Assembly (NCBI GenBank): GCA_963971225.1
Contig: OZ020270.1
Location: 21,587,689-21,651,688 of the forward strand
Reading direction: 5' to 3'
Origin: Melieria omissa
Lineage: Eukaryota; Arthropoda; Insecta; Diptera; Ulidiidae
Length of the DNA: 64,000 nt
Shown: one piece after another, positions 54,689 through 64,000 of the stretch
Numbering within the stretch: position 1 is the stretch's first letter
Layout of the letters: each line of letters opens with the position of its first letter
The notes under the pieces: generated by a model
What the model was told of the DNA's origin: nothing
What the model saw: only the letters and a program-made list of their open reading frames with translations
The model's database searches: none
Position numbers and translations under genes: made by a program

Positions 54689-57600
54689 AGCCGCTGTCAC
54701 CCGTGCAGGCGACCGGCGACAGCACCACCAGCACTCCTAAAGAGTTCCGCCTATTGCTACACGCTCGTAAAACGCACCTTAAATTCCTTACTGACTCTGG
54801 TTCTACCATTTCATTGATCCCAAAAACTGTCATTAACAGGAAGCTTTCAGTAAACGAACTAACACTGTCCGCTGACAACTCCACTACGATCCGCACATAC
54901 GGCCAGCAAGTCCTCGAAGTCAATTTCGGACTACGCAGAGCATTTAAATGGGCATTCACAATTGCTGATGTCAAGACGGCTATCATAGGTGCCGACTTGC
55001 TATCACAGTATGGGCTCATTATCGACCTGAAGAGCCAGCGTCTCATCGACCCACTCACCACACTCTCTACACCAGCGCAGCTGTGCAAAATAGATGTCCA
55101 CACGGTTTCAATGGTGGAGCAAAAGGCTGAAGACCCTTCACAGCATCCGATGCTCGCAACCATCCTCAAGGAGTACTTGAATCTCTCTCTGCCCAGCTCT
55201 GCACCACGTGTGGATAGCCCCACTTCTATCAAACATTATATCGTAACGAGCGGGCCGCCAGTAGCTGAGCGCCCTCGGAGGCTATGCGGTGAAAAGTTAT
55301 CGGCAGCAAAGGCCGACTTTGATCTGCTTCTCCATCATGGCGTCATACGCCCATCTAGCAGTCCATGGGCGAGCCCCATCCACATGGTGCCCAAGAAGTC
55401 TGGTGGGTGGCGATCAACAGGTGACTACAGAAGACTCAACGCTCAGACAGTTCCTGATCGCTAACCAGTTCCACATTGTGAGGATATTTTCCAGCGCTTA
55501 CACGGAAAATGCATCTTTTCTACCATCGACCTCGTCCGGGCGTACCATCAGATACCAGTAGCCCCTGAAGATGTTCCAAAGACCGCAGTTACAACGCCAT
55601 TTGGACTTTTCGAGCTCCTGGGTATGCCACCGGGCCTCCGCAACGCTGCCCAAACGTTCCAACGCCAGATGGACAACCTCTTACGGTCTCTTCCATACGC
55701 AGCCTGTTTTATCGACGACCTGATCATATTTTCTAATTCCGTTGAGGAGCATGCCGAACATCTCCGCTGCGTGTTTGAAATTCTACGCCAGAATAAGCTC
55801 TCAATCAATCTCGCGAAGTGCAGATTTGGCAAAACCGAACTAGTGTACCTGGGCTACACTGTCAACCAACATGGGTACTGGCCTCCTGCTGACAAAGTAG
55901 ATGCCATCGTGTCGTATCCAAAGCCGGAGAATATCGCCGATCTCAGGCGATTCTTGGGTATGCTAAATTATTTCCGTCGTTGCATCCCACAAGCAGCAGC
56001 GACTCAGGCCCCGCTTAATGAATATTTGAAGAACGCCAAGAAGAAGGACAAGCGGAGGATAGAATGGATACCTGTTGCAGAAAAGGCCTTTGCGGATTGT
56101 AAAAATAGCATCGCCACTGCCACCAGGAACGCATTCATCGCACCAACAGCACCCTTGGCCCTCTCCACCGACGCATCGGACTTTGCAATTGGCGCATCCC
56201 TTGCACAGTTACAAGATAACGTCTGGAGACCGGTGGGATTTTTCTCACGTAAATTGAGCCAAGCTGAACAACGATATAGTACTTATGACCGCGAGCTGCT
56301 CGCTGTCTTTGCTGCTATAAAGTTTTTTCGACATCACCTGGAAGGCCGCAAATTTGTCATCAAAACCGACCACCGTCCTCTCATCTACGCCTTCTCCCAG
56401 CGAGCTGACAAAGCCTCCTCAAGGCAGCTGGACTACATTTCGCAATTCGACGCCGAAATTATCCACGTTAAAGGTGAAGAGAACGCAGCAGCCGATGCGC
56501 TTTCGCGCATTAATGAAATTTGTATGCCGACGAGTCTACCATTCGCTACCATCAAATCAGCCTAACAGGACGACAACCAGCTCGCTGAAGTCAAGCAAGA
56601 CACTTCACTTAAACTGCAGCAGCTGGCAATACAAGACTGTCATGTTTACTGTGACATTTCGTCTGGCCGCGTGCGACCGTATATTCCGACAAGCCTCCGG
56701 CGGCAAGCATTCAACATAGTGCACAGCTCTTCACACCCAAGTGGCCGCGTAACAGCTCGTCATCTCAAAGAAAAGTTCGTGTGGCCCGGTATCAAGAAGG
56801 ACGCACTACAATGGTGTCGTGAATGCATCGCCTGTCAGAAGTCCAAAGTCAGCCGCCATAATCGACTCATACCTGAGCACATTAGCATCCCCGATAATCG
56901 CTTCGACCACATACACATAGACCTGATTTACCTTCCAGCCGTCAACAAATTAAGGTATTGCCTAACTATAATTGACCGTTTTTCCAGGTGGCCTGTTGCA
57001 GTGCCGCTGGAAGACATGGAAGCAAGAACAGTAGCATCAGCGCTCTACGCCAATTGGATCTGCTCCTATGGGACACCTCTTACTATAACGACAGACCAGG
57101 GTCAGCAATTCGAGTCCGCACTTTTCACGGCATTGGCCAAAGTTATCGGTGCTCGTATCATCCACACCACTCCCTACCACCCCCAAGCGAATGGAATGGT
57201 GGAGCAGCTCTAATGTGTCACGCACCCACCCCCTGGCCGGAAATCCTGCCAACAGTACTCCTCGGATTGCGGTCATGCCTGAAAGAAGATTTAAACGCTT
57301 CCCCGGCCGAGCTTCTCTTCGGTGCGCCTATTCGGTTGCCAGAATTCTTCGCACCCGAAGACCAATCTGCCAGCCCGGAGCTGTTCCTGGAAAAGCATAG
57401 GGAGCACATGCAGAAACTACGCCCAACAACGACTGCTCACCACGCCAAATCACGCTGTTTCATACTTAAGGATCTGTATACCAGCAGTCACGTTTTTCGC
57501 AGAGTTGACGCCGTCCGAAAGCCATTGGAGCCCCCCCTACACAGGCCCCCATGAGGTATTAAGGCGTCTCAACGACCGTGTATTTGTCATACGCATTAAC

Positions 57601-57789
57601 GGTATCGAGAAAGCTGTGTCCGTCGACTGTCTTAAACCGGCGTTCGTGGTCAAACAGGATCAACATCAGCAGGACAACACGTTGGAGCCCATGGGTAACA
57701 CCCTACTGTCAAACACTATGGACAGACCACTTCGAACATATGCCAGAAAACCACACAAATCGGTATCGTTCGCCGCCTCCACCGGCTAA
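54592..57789 (+). pseudogene. CsRn1-like pol: protease, RT, RNase H, integrase
   Basis: Protease FLTDSGSTISLIP; RT with GVIRPSSSPWASPIHMVPKK, STIDLVRAYHQIPV, GMPPGLRNAAQTFQR, catalytic FIDD near 55710, and LGMLNYFRRC; RNase H LSTDASDFAIGASLAQ, IKTDHRPLIYAF, NAAADALSRI. Integrase has an H2C2-like region (CRECIACQKSK), DLIYLP, TTDQGQQFESALF and HPQANGMVEQL. In-frame TAA codons occur at 55462 and 56563. Frameshifts or a small deletion fall near 57210 (past the integrase E) and 57500. The last piece (to 57789) is the usual basic tail. Confidence 0.9.
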
Positions 57790-57791
57790 CT

Positions 57792-57805
57792 CTCTGAAAA
57801 GGGGG
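57792..57805 (+). promoter_or_regulatory. CsRn1-like polypurine tract
   Basis: CTGAAAAGGGGG lies just before TACC and the 3' LTR start; purine-rich, as needed for plus-strand priming. Confidence 0.65.
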
Positions 57806-57809
57806 TACC

Positions 57810-58026
57810 TGTGGCGGCAATGCCCTCTCTAAATGTAATGCTGGCAATGCTGTCTGTCAGCAACTCAGCAAATTTAAACACAACGAAATGTTTTTATGGT
57901 AGTAGGCCGTGCGCTGCAGTCGCGCCGGCAACCGTTATTCCTTTTGCAACATTTTTATAATAAAAAGAGAAGTTGCTGCAACGTGCAAGCTCGCGTTTCA
58001 TTTCGTTAGCGGCAACTAGCCCTACA
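57810..58026 (+). repeat. CsRn1-like 3' LTR
   Basis: Matches 54164-54380 with a few changes (GGCAACC for GGAACC-type, TTGCTGC for TTGTTAC). TACC follows. Confidence 0.9.
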
Positions 58027-58030
58027 TACC

Positions 58031-58502
58031 AACAACTTGTAGAAATGGCGGGTGAATCCGCGCACGTTCACCTGTTGCGGGGGCGCACCCAGCAGTTCTG
58101 CGTGTAGTGTGTCCAGCGGCTCGGGAAGAACTCAGGAGCCGGCTGCGGTGTCGCGCTGTGGAATACGCCGCAATCACCGGACCCTCGCGAACCACCTTTA
58201 GCAGCTACTCCTTCCCAGCAGCGCCCAACCACCACGGCGCAGTGGTTGGTGTCCCACGGTCCAGAAATCCACAAAAGCGGCTCCCGTCCTTGATGAAAAA
58301 CACTACACTCGCGAACGCACGTTCGAAATTTATGTTAAGTCACTTAGACTTATGGGCCAGTTACTCATGACATCACGTAGTTTTACTTGTCAGCTAGCAC
58401 GACCTGGCATACCCGAAAGCTGTACAACTGGTTACCCGAGACATAGAACATAAACTTAGAACTTAACCGTAAACTTAGAAATCTGTTTCGTTTTGGTTTC
58501 TG
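58031..58502. other. Unassigned spacer
   Basis: GC-rich stretch to about 58260, then AT-rich. No protein family is seen. AACTTAGAACTTAACCGTAAA near 58451 is partly inverse to GTTTATGTTTACGG at 58505. Confidence 0.4.
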
Positions 58503-58788
58503 AGTTTATGTTTACGGAAAACGCAAAAAATGTTGCCACTCTCTTCGGAATGAATTGAAAAGTAAACAAATTAAAATAATTTGTAAAATATACAAAATTG
58601 ATTGCAATTTTTATTAGTTTCGTAAATGTATCAATAATTTTAGTCGTTGGATGCTCAAACATTTAATAATAGCAAGTAAAAAAATGTCGCGAAAAGTTTG
58701 AATTTGATTGTTCACGAGATGGAGAAATCGAAGTGGCAATATTGTCGCTCAGCTGATCAGCTGATTTTTAAGTTTATGTTTACGGAAA
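58503..58788. repeat. 18-bp direct repeat flanking a 250-base AT-rich insert
   Basis: AGTTTATGTTTACGGAAA occurs at 58503-58520 and at 58771-58788. The interval is AT-rich with GCTCAGCTGATCAGCTGA near its right end. It could be a target duplication around a small insertion, or the ends of a MITE. Confidence 0.45.
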
Positions 58789-59711
58789 TAAAGTTACCAG
58801 CGAATTCCGAGGCGATTGTGTGGGCAAAGGTGGACGAGGACGATGGGACGAGTCGGCTGTGGGTAGTAGAAGCACCGAAACAAGGACACGACAACATCAT
58901 CATCGGACGTACATTAGTGGAACCTAAAAATGGCAGAATACCAGTCAGAATACTGAACCCCCTGAATGCACCCAGATATGTCGGGAAAGATGAGGTAATT
59001 GGCGAGTGTAAGGAAGCTGTAGCAGTGGTCAATTGCGAGAGTAGCCCGCCTGGAGGTAATAAGAAGAGCGGCTTTAACATGGACGCTATACCGCAGGAGA
59101 ACCAGTGGAGCAGCGAGTTGACGGCCAAGCAGAAACAGAAGGCGAGGTCACTCCTGCAGCACTATAGGTCAATATTTGCGGCGGAAGCAGGCGGAAGAAC
59201 AGCCATAGTGAAGTACAACATCGACACCGGAAGTGCAAAACCGATTCGCCAACCGCCAAGATGAGTTCCTCTGGCCAAGAGGGAGGAGGTCACAAATTTG
59301 ATCGAGAACATGCGGAAAGACAAGGTCATAGAGCCTTCTTCGGGTCCCTGGTGCTCGCCGGTCGTGCTAGTCAAGAAAAAAGATGGCAGTACCCGGTTTT
59401 GTGTGGATTATCGGAAGCTCAATGATGTGATCAAGAAGGACAGTTATCCACTACCTCGGATCGATGACACCCTGGACACACTGTCAGGCACGCAGTGGTT
59501 CTCCACGCTCGACTTACGCAGCGGCTATTGGCAGGTAGAGCTTGCAGACAAGGACAAGGAGAAAACGGCTTTCAGTGTTGGCGATGGTTTGTGGCAGTTC
59601 ACCGTCATGCCGTTTGGACTCTGCAACGCACCAGCAACATCCGAGCGGCTAATGGAGCGCGTGCTAAAAGGGCTGCATTGGATACGGATGATGGCAAAAT
59701 CACGGCGGTGA
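58789..59711 (+). pseudogene. Gypsy 3 pol: pre-RT region and RT fingers
   Basis: KLPANSEAIVWAKVDE and GRIPVRILN are the segment between protease and RT. AIVKYNIDTGSAKPIRQPPR ends at a TGA (59262), then VIEPSSGPWCSPVVLVKKKD, DYRKLNDVIKKDSYPLPRID, STLDLRSGYWQVEL and PFGLCNAPATSERLMERVL of RT. After KGLHW the sequence jumps to the region beyond the palm: about 60 residues including the YxDD motif are missing, with a frame change. Confidence 0.88.
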
Positions 59712-61716
59712 AGGAGTGGCCCCGGCCACGCAATCTACACGAACTCCGCAGTTTCCTGGGCCTGTGCACATACTACCGCCGATTTGTTCCGGGATTCGCG
59801 AACATAGCCAGCAGCTTGCACAAACTGGCCAAAAAGGCCAAGCTTTCGAGTGGAACGAGGAGCAGGAACAGGCTTTTGAAGGAAAAACTGTGCAGTGCCC
59901 CAATTCTGGCCTTCCCTGTGCCTGGGGAGATGTTTGTGCTGGATACGGATGCAAGCGGGAGTAGTATTGGCGGTGTGCTATCACAGATAATAGACGGCCA
60001 GGAACAAGTGATAGCGTACTACAGTAGGATTCTATCGAAACCGGAACGCAACTACTGTGTGACACGGAGAGAACTGCTGGCGGTATTGGACTGCGTGAAA
60101 CACTTCCACAGATATCTGTATGGACAAAGGTTTCGCCTGCGCACAGATCATGCGGCATTGAGATGGCTCCTGAACTTTAAAGATCCTGAAGGGCAATTGG
60201 CGCGGTGGATCGAGCGACTGCAGAGCTACGACTACACGATAGAGCATCGCAAGGGCAGTAGCCATGGAAATGCCGATGCCTTGTCCCGCCGTCCGTGCAA
60301 AGTCGAATGCAGGCAATGCTCGCGAGCCGAAAGCAAAGAACAGATAGTGGACGTCCGGTTGGTCAGCGTCATGCCAGAGGAAGAGTGGTCTGCGGAGAGG
60401 CTAGAAAAAGACCAGCGTGAGTATGCGGATCTTGCGAAAATCGTCGAAGGCAAGGAGCAAGGCGCACGTCCAGACTGGCAGGAGATGGCCGGTGAAAGCC
60501 CGATCGCTAAGGCTTACTGGGCACAGTGGAAAAGTCTGCGACTGAAGGAAGGCTGCCTGTACCGCGAATGGGAGAGCGCGGATGGTCGGACCAGCAACTC
60601 ACTAATGGTTGTGCCGAAATGCAGAATCAACGAGGTCATCGAGGCATACCATAACGACTCCAGTGGAGTGCACCTAGGCATCACCAAAACCGTCGCCAAA
60701 ATAAAAAGACGATTCTACTGGGTAGGATGTCAGGAGTCTGTAGCCGAGTGGATTAAAGCTGCGACCGATGTTCAGCCGCGAAAGGGCCGACAAGAAAATC
60801 TCGAGGCCGCATGCAGCAGTACAACGTAGGAGCGCCCTTCGAGCGGATTGCTATGGACGTCGCCGGCCCATTCCCAACTAGCGCGCAAGGCAACAAACAT
60901 GTGCTGGTGGTAATGGATTACTTCAGCAAATGGCCCGAAGTGTACCCTATTCCTAACCAGGAGGCCACTACGATCTCGGAAAAGCTGGTAAACTACTGGG
61001 TAGCCAGGTTCGGAGTTCCGTTGGAGTTGCACTCAGATCAAGGCCGGAATTTCGAGTCTGCGGTATTCAAGGAAGTGTGTGAGCTACTGGGGATAAAGAA
61101 AACTCGTACCACGCCTTTGCACCCACAGTCCGACGGCATGGTGGAACGCTTTAACCGGACACTGGAGGAATACCTGCGGAAAGTGGTAGGCAGGAATCAA
61201 AAGGATTGGGACACGCGTATCCCCCTGTTCCTGATGGCGTATAGGTCAGCCCCGCACGACACGACATCACTCACTCCAGCCCCAGCAGTGTTTGGCACAG
61301 AGTTCCGGTTACCCGCTGACTTGAAGTTCGGGGTAGTCAGCACAACGGGTGGCGCTAAGACGGACTACGTGGTCAACACGCGGGCGGAACTGGAGGAAAT
61401 TCACCAGTTTATAAGGAGCCGCACCAAACTGGTCAGCGATAAGGCGAAAGCCAGATATGATCTACGGGCCAACTCAGCAGGGTTCCAAGAAGGCGATCTG
61501 GTAATGCTCTACAACCCGCAGCGGAGGAAAGGTTTGTCTCCGAAACTTCAAGCGTCATGGGAAGGACCGTACGAAGTCGTGACTAGGATTAACGACGTGG
61601 TATACAGGATTCAACGTTGCAGCAATAGAGGCGCTAAGCTGAAGGTAGTCCATTTGGAGCGCCTGGCGCCTCATCACAGCGGAGCCTCGGCACTTGTTCG
61701 GGACGAACAAGTCTAA
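59685..61716 (+). pseudogene. Gypsy 3 pol: RT end, RNase H and integrase
   Basis: From ITAVKEWPRPRNLHELRSFL (RT thumb) through RNase H (FVLDTDASGSSIGGVL, RTDHAALRWLLNF, GNADALSRRP) in one frame to 60829. A frameshift near 60755 lies in the zinc-binding region; the correct frame reads CDRCSAAKGP. The integrase frame to 61716 has AMDVAGPFPTS, HSDQGRNFESAVF, HPQSDGMVERFNRTL, then a C-terminal region with GDLVMLYNPQRRKGLSPKLQ and WEGPYEV. The latter two are intact. Confidence 0.9.
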
Positions 61717-61727
61717 GTGGTGGGCAG

Positions 61728-62175
61728 TGTAACGATGAGACAGTCTGTCGCTGTGCAAAGCAACCCTGCCGCTACGTGCCGTGCTATAATTCAATGTGGC
61801 AACGACGGCCGCGATAGTAACTTTTAGTCCAATCTGGCAGCGACGGCCGCGATAATAACTTTTAGTCCAACCTGGCAATGATGGAAACTTTTAGTCCACT
61901 CCGGAATGTCCGGGAACGATCTGCGCGATGGCCTGAGAGGTATAAAAGGCAGCCGGATGCGGCGCAGCGAGTCAGTCTGGTTTTGACAAGTGAAGTTGCC
62001 ACACGGAGTAATTCAGCAAATACTTAAGTGTACGAACAGTAAAGTGTAAACTGTGAATAATAAAGTGACTGTTGGTTTATTTTATTGTCTGCGTTTAAGA
62101 AACTGAGTGTGTTTTATTTTCAAATTGCACAATCCAGTGATACGTAACAGCCCACTAGACGTAGTATTCGTAACA
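61728..62175 (+). repeat. Gypsy 3 3' LTR
   Basis: 448 bases, TGTAACG...CGTAACA. Compared with the solo LTR it has about 115 extra bases made of imperfect repeats of TGGCA(A/G)CGACGGCCGCGATA and AACTTTTAGTCCAA. Confidence 0.85.
61941..61948 (+). promoter_or_regulatory. TATA box in Gypsy 3 LTR
   Basis: TATAAAAG in GAGGTATAAAAGGCAGCC, followed about 30 bases later by GTCAGTCTGG, a possible initiator (TCAGTC). The same arrangement is in the solo LTR. Confidence 0.65.
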
Positions 62176-62250
62176 ATATTTATATAAAATTGTAGCACCG
62201 GCAAAAAATTGTACACCTGTAGCGAGAGTGGCGTTGCCAGATCTCCACAC

Positions 62251-62363
62251 AAAAGGACTAGTCAGATTTTTCACACGGCTAGAACAAATCTGACTAGAAA
62301 TATAACCAATATGTTTGTTATTTATACCGGTTATATAACTAGACTGGTAGTTTCCTTGTAGGG
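62251..62363. repeat. Foldback MITE right-end fragment
   Basis: ACTAGTCAGATTTTTCACAC...TAACTAG...TTTCCTTGTAGGG matches the right end of the foldback MITE copies, with small losses. Confidence 0.7.
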
Positions 62364-62599
62364 TAATAAGGTGATGGCACCACTCAAAAACAAAATTGTA
62401 TGTATGTATTTTGTTAGAGCTTTTGGGCATGCTGATTGTCAAAATCAAATCAAAACACAAACAACACAAAAAAAATGTTGCCAATTTTTGACAATTAGCA
62501 TGCCCATTCGCGAAAACTCAATGAAAATCAAAAGAAAATCAAAAGAAAAAAGTTTAAGCAGCTGTGTTGCCACCACTACCTTATTAATGTGCCTTGCTC
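62364..62599. mobile_element. Small hairpin MITE
   Basis: GGGCATGCTGATTGTCAAAA (62427) is inverse to TTTTGACAATTAGCATGCCC (62484), one mismatch. Outer TAATAAGGTGATGG / CACTACCTTATTA ends are also inverse. About 225 bases, no coding. It lies between the end and start fragments of the foldback MITE, so it may have inserted into one. Confidence 0.55.
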
Positions 62600-62750
62600 C
62601 CCTACAAGAACTGCCTGACCAAAACTCCAACACCTTGATAAACGTTTTCAAATTTACCAATACTTACATGCGTATGCATTTCAGCAAAGTTCGCTACCCT
62701 GCAAGACAGGTACCGGTTAGATTACCAGTCATCTCACTGGTAGTACTGTG
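62600..62750. repeat. Foldback MITE left-end fragment, diverged
   Basis: CCCTACAAGAACTGCCTGAC with AAAACTCC corresponds to CCCTACAAGGAATGCCTAAC / GAAACTCC. It diverges after about 40 bases; CCGGTTAGATTACCAGTC near 62710 recalls the palindrome words. Confidence 0.5.
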
Positions 62751-62926
62751 AAAGTTTAAGTTACCGCTTGTTCTGGAGTTTCTATCACTATCTTAAGGGC
62801 GATGGGAAAAAAATGACTGAAACTCATGTATACATCTGATCTTCTATCCCATTCTCACACATTTGTTTGCCAACATATTTCAGACATATGCTTATCTCGC
62901 TAACTCTCGTTAGCAGTACTAGGTAT

Positions 62927-63258
62927 TGTAACGATAAGACAGTCTGTCAAACGATGGTCGCGAACGTCAGGGAAACCTTTAGTCCACTCGGGAATGTGCG
63001 AGAACGATCTGCGCGATGGCCGGACGGGTATAAAAGGCAGCCGGATGCGGCGCAGCGAGTGAGTCTGGTTTTGACAAGTGAAGTTGCCACACGGAGTAAT
63101 TAAGCAAATACTTAAGTGTACGAACAGTAAAGTGTGTAAAGTGTAAAGTGACTGTTGGTTTATATTATTGTCTGCGTTTAAGAAACTAGCTGTGTTTTAT
63201 TTTCAAATTACACAATCCAGAGATACGTAACAGCCCACTAGAACTAGTATTCGTAACA
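62927..63258 (+). mobile_element. Solo LTR of the Gypsy 3 family
   Basis: 332 bases, TGTAACGATAAGAC ... TATTCGTAACA, matching 61728-62175 apart from the extra repeats there. GTAT flanks both sides (62923-62926 and 63259-63262), showing loss of an internal region by LTR-LTR recombination after a normal insertion. Confidence 0.9.
63029..63036 (+). promoter_or_regulatory. TATA box in solo LTR
   Basis: TATAAAAG in GGGTATAAAAGGCAGCC, in the same place as in the 3' LTR at 61941. Confidence 0.6.
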
Positions 63259-63262
63259 GTAT

Positions 63263-63470
63263 ATTACCGATAAAATACCCGAAAGTTTTCCCAAATGAGT
63301 ACCGTAAGTATCGGTTATAGGTAACATATAAACCAGTCACCACTACCAAGTATTTTAGCCACTGCTTTCGGTTAAATAACCGGTGCCGTTTCCAATAAAA
63401 TAACTAAATGATTTGTTTTTAATTAAAAAAATTGCTTTATTATATTATTTTATTATTATTTTTAAGCATT
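63263..63470. other. AT-rich sequence with inverted CGGTTA words
   Basis: ATCGGTTATAGG, TTCGGTTAAATAACCGG and similar words recall ends of foldback elements, but no boundary can be set. Confidence 0.35.
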
Positions 63471-63860
63471 TTTGCATTTATATTTTTTTTGCTTGACCCG
63501 ATTGTGGCAGCGCTCTACCACGTTTTTGATTCCCTTTTCAAACGCCATTCGACCTTGGGCCTTGATTCTTGACCATCTATAAGAGAGAACACAAATTATG
63601 TACATAGTGAAACATATGGTACTGATGATATACTTGTAAGATAGACTCAGCTTTTGTGGCGAATTGCCCAGGACTTAACCTCAAAACATTTGTCCCGGAC
63701 AATATGTTCGCCCTCATCAGCAAAATGCTCGCTGCAAGCCTCTTTCTCACTTCCAAAACTAGGGGTGCTTGCAGCGCAATCTTCCTCTATTTTATTTTCT
63801 AATTTCCTAAACTTCCTAGCATTGGCTTCAAAACTTCTTTTTCCCTACTCATGTTGTTTG
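63471..63860 (-). other. Possible spliced coding fragment, unidentified
   Basis: On - there are two open stretches. One (about 63855-63655) reads EANARKFRKLENKIEED and SEKEACSEHF. The other (about 63575-63480), after a good acceptor CTCTTATAG, reads WSRIKAQGRMAFEKGIKNVV and ends KYKCKNA. A GTATAT donor lies at about 63630. The frames need one shift to join, and I recognise no family. It could be the last exons of a transposon or host gene entering from the right. Confidence 0.3.
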
Positions 63861-64000
63861 CAAACTTTTTTTTAATTCATTTTAATTTAAACCTTACTCT
63901 TTATTCACAAACTATTGGTTTATTGATTTATAAATAAAATAATTAACACGTTTATACCTATCTTTTATAATTTTGTGATTTCTCCTCGTTGTATTACCCA

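Larger units (their letters stand above)
54164..58026 (+). mobile_element. LTR retrotransposon, CsRn1/Kabuki-like Gypsy
   Basis: Two 217-base LTRs (TGTGGCGG ... CCCTACA), a primer site of tRNA-Trp type, a purine tract, and TACC duplicated at 54160-54163 and 58027-58030. The gag finger is CHHC-like (CHYHRKFGDKAQKC), typical of the CsRn1/Kabuki clade. LTRs differ at roughly 9 of 217 positions by eye. Internal length is only 3.4 kb, because gag is mostly deleted. Stops and frameshifts make it inactive. Confidence 0.88.
58789..62175 (+). mobile_element. Gypsy-group retrotransposon 3, 5'-truncated, with 3' LTR
   Basis: Pol fragments from before the RT through the integrase, then a purine-rich GTGGTGGGCAG and a 448-base LTR (61728-62175, TGTAACGA ... 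CGTAACA). The 5' LTR, gag and protease are not in the window; homology starts at about 58789 right after an 18-bp repeat. A solo LTR of the same family is at 62927. Confidence 0.85.

Noticed and set aside
54501..55232. 243-residue minus-strand frame
   Set aside because: It is antisense to the gag/protease/RT start of the CsRn1-like element, which has clear family motifs on +.
1..64000. A new multi-gene cellular or defence system
   Set aside because: Every well-supported coding region belongs to a recognised class of transposable element; gene adjacency reflects nested insertion and not an operon or pathway.

Overview
This window is eukaryotic, and almost all of it is transposable elements. 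I recognise no host gene. The mix suggests an insect, most likely a higher fly: BEL/Pao and several Gypsy-group LTR retrotransposons, one of them an errantivirus with an env gene; RNase H-bearing LOA-like LINEs; a CR1/Jockey-group LINE; a P-element-like transposon; PIF/Harbinger, Tc1-like and piggyBac-like DNA elements; and a tRNA-derived SINE. The dipteran assignment is inference from this assemblage. No sequence search was possible.

Layout. 1-4745: a BEL/Pao polyprotein cut by the window edge, broken by two frameshifts and missing its 3' end. 4783-16347: a PIF/Harbinger-type element (inverted termini, TTA duplication) carrying a Myb/SANT fragment. It is filled by a minus-strand errantivirus (LTRs 5392-5601 and 16018-16226), whose RNase H region was in turn hit by a nearly intact LINE (9439-14034).

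17045-33535 is a deep nest. The outer layer is a minus-strand Tc1-like transposase gene, cut in two by Harbinger-2 (17459-32764, TA duplication). Harbinger-2 has a zeste-like partner gene on + and a multi-exon HARBI1-type transposase on -. It contains Harbinger-1 (17564-20160), a tRNA-SINE with a 14-bp duplication, a piggyBac-like MITE in TTAA, and LOA-like LINE A (10-bp duplication) inside an intron of the transposase. LINE A itself carries a P-element-like transposon with 31-bp perfect inverted repeats and a 5'-truncated LINE fragment.

33735-36969: a Tc1-like fragment and a decayed minus-strand BEL/Pao. 36970-38432 holds nothing recognisable. 38433-43594: a cluster of foldback elements ending in CCCTACAAGG, each with a palindrome of about 107 bp or longer. 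43601-53940: LOA-like LINE C on -, split by nearly full-length LOA-like LINE B (47030-52377, 13-bp duplication). 54164-58026: an LTR retrotransposon with CsRn1/Kabuki-like features, both LTRs and a TACC duplication. 58789-62175: a 5'-truncated Gypsy-group element with its 3' LTR. 62927-63258: a solo LTR of the same family with a GTAT duplication. The rest is MITE fragments and unassigned AT-rich DNA.

The genes do not form a cellular pathway. Each set serves the movement of its own element, and the duplications give the insertion order. The least decayed units are the P-like element (one homopolymer frameshift), Harbinger-1 (one frameshift), the 9439-14034 LINE (one frameshift) and LOA-like LINE B.
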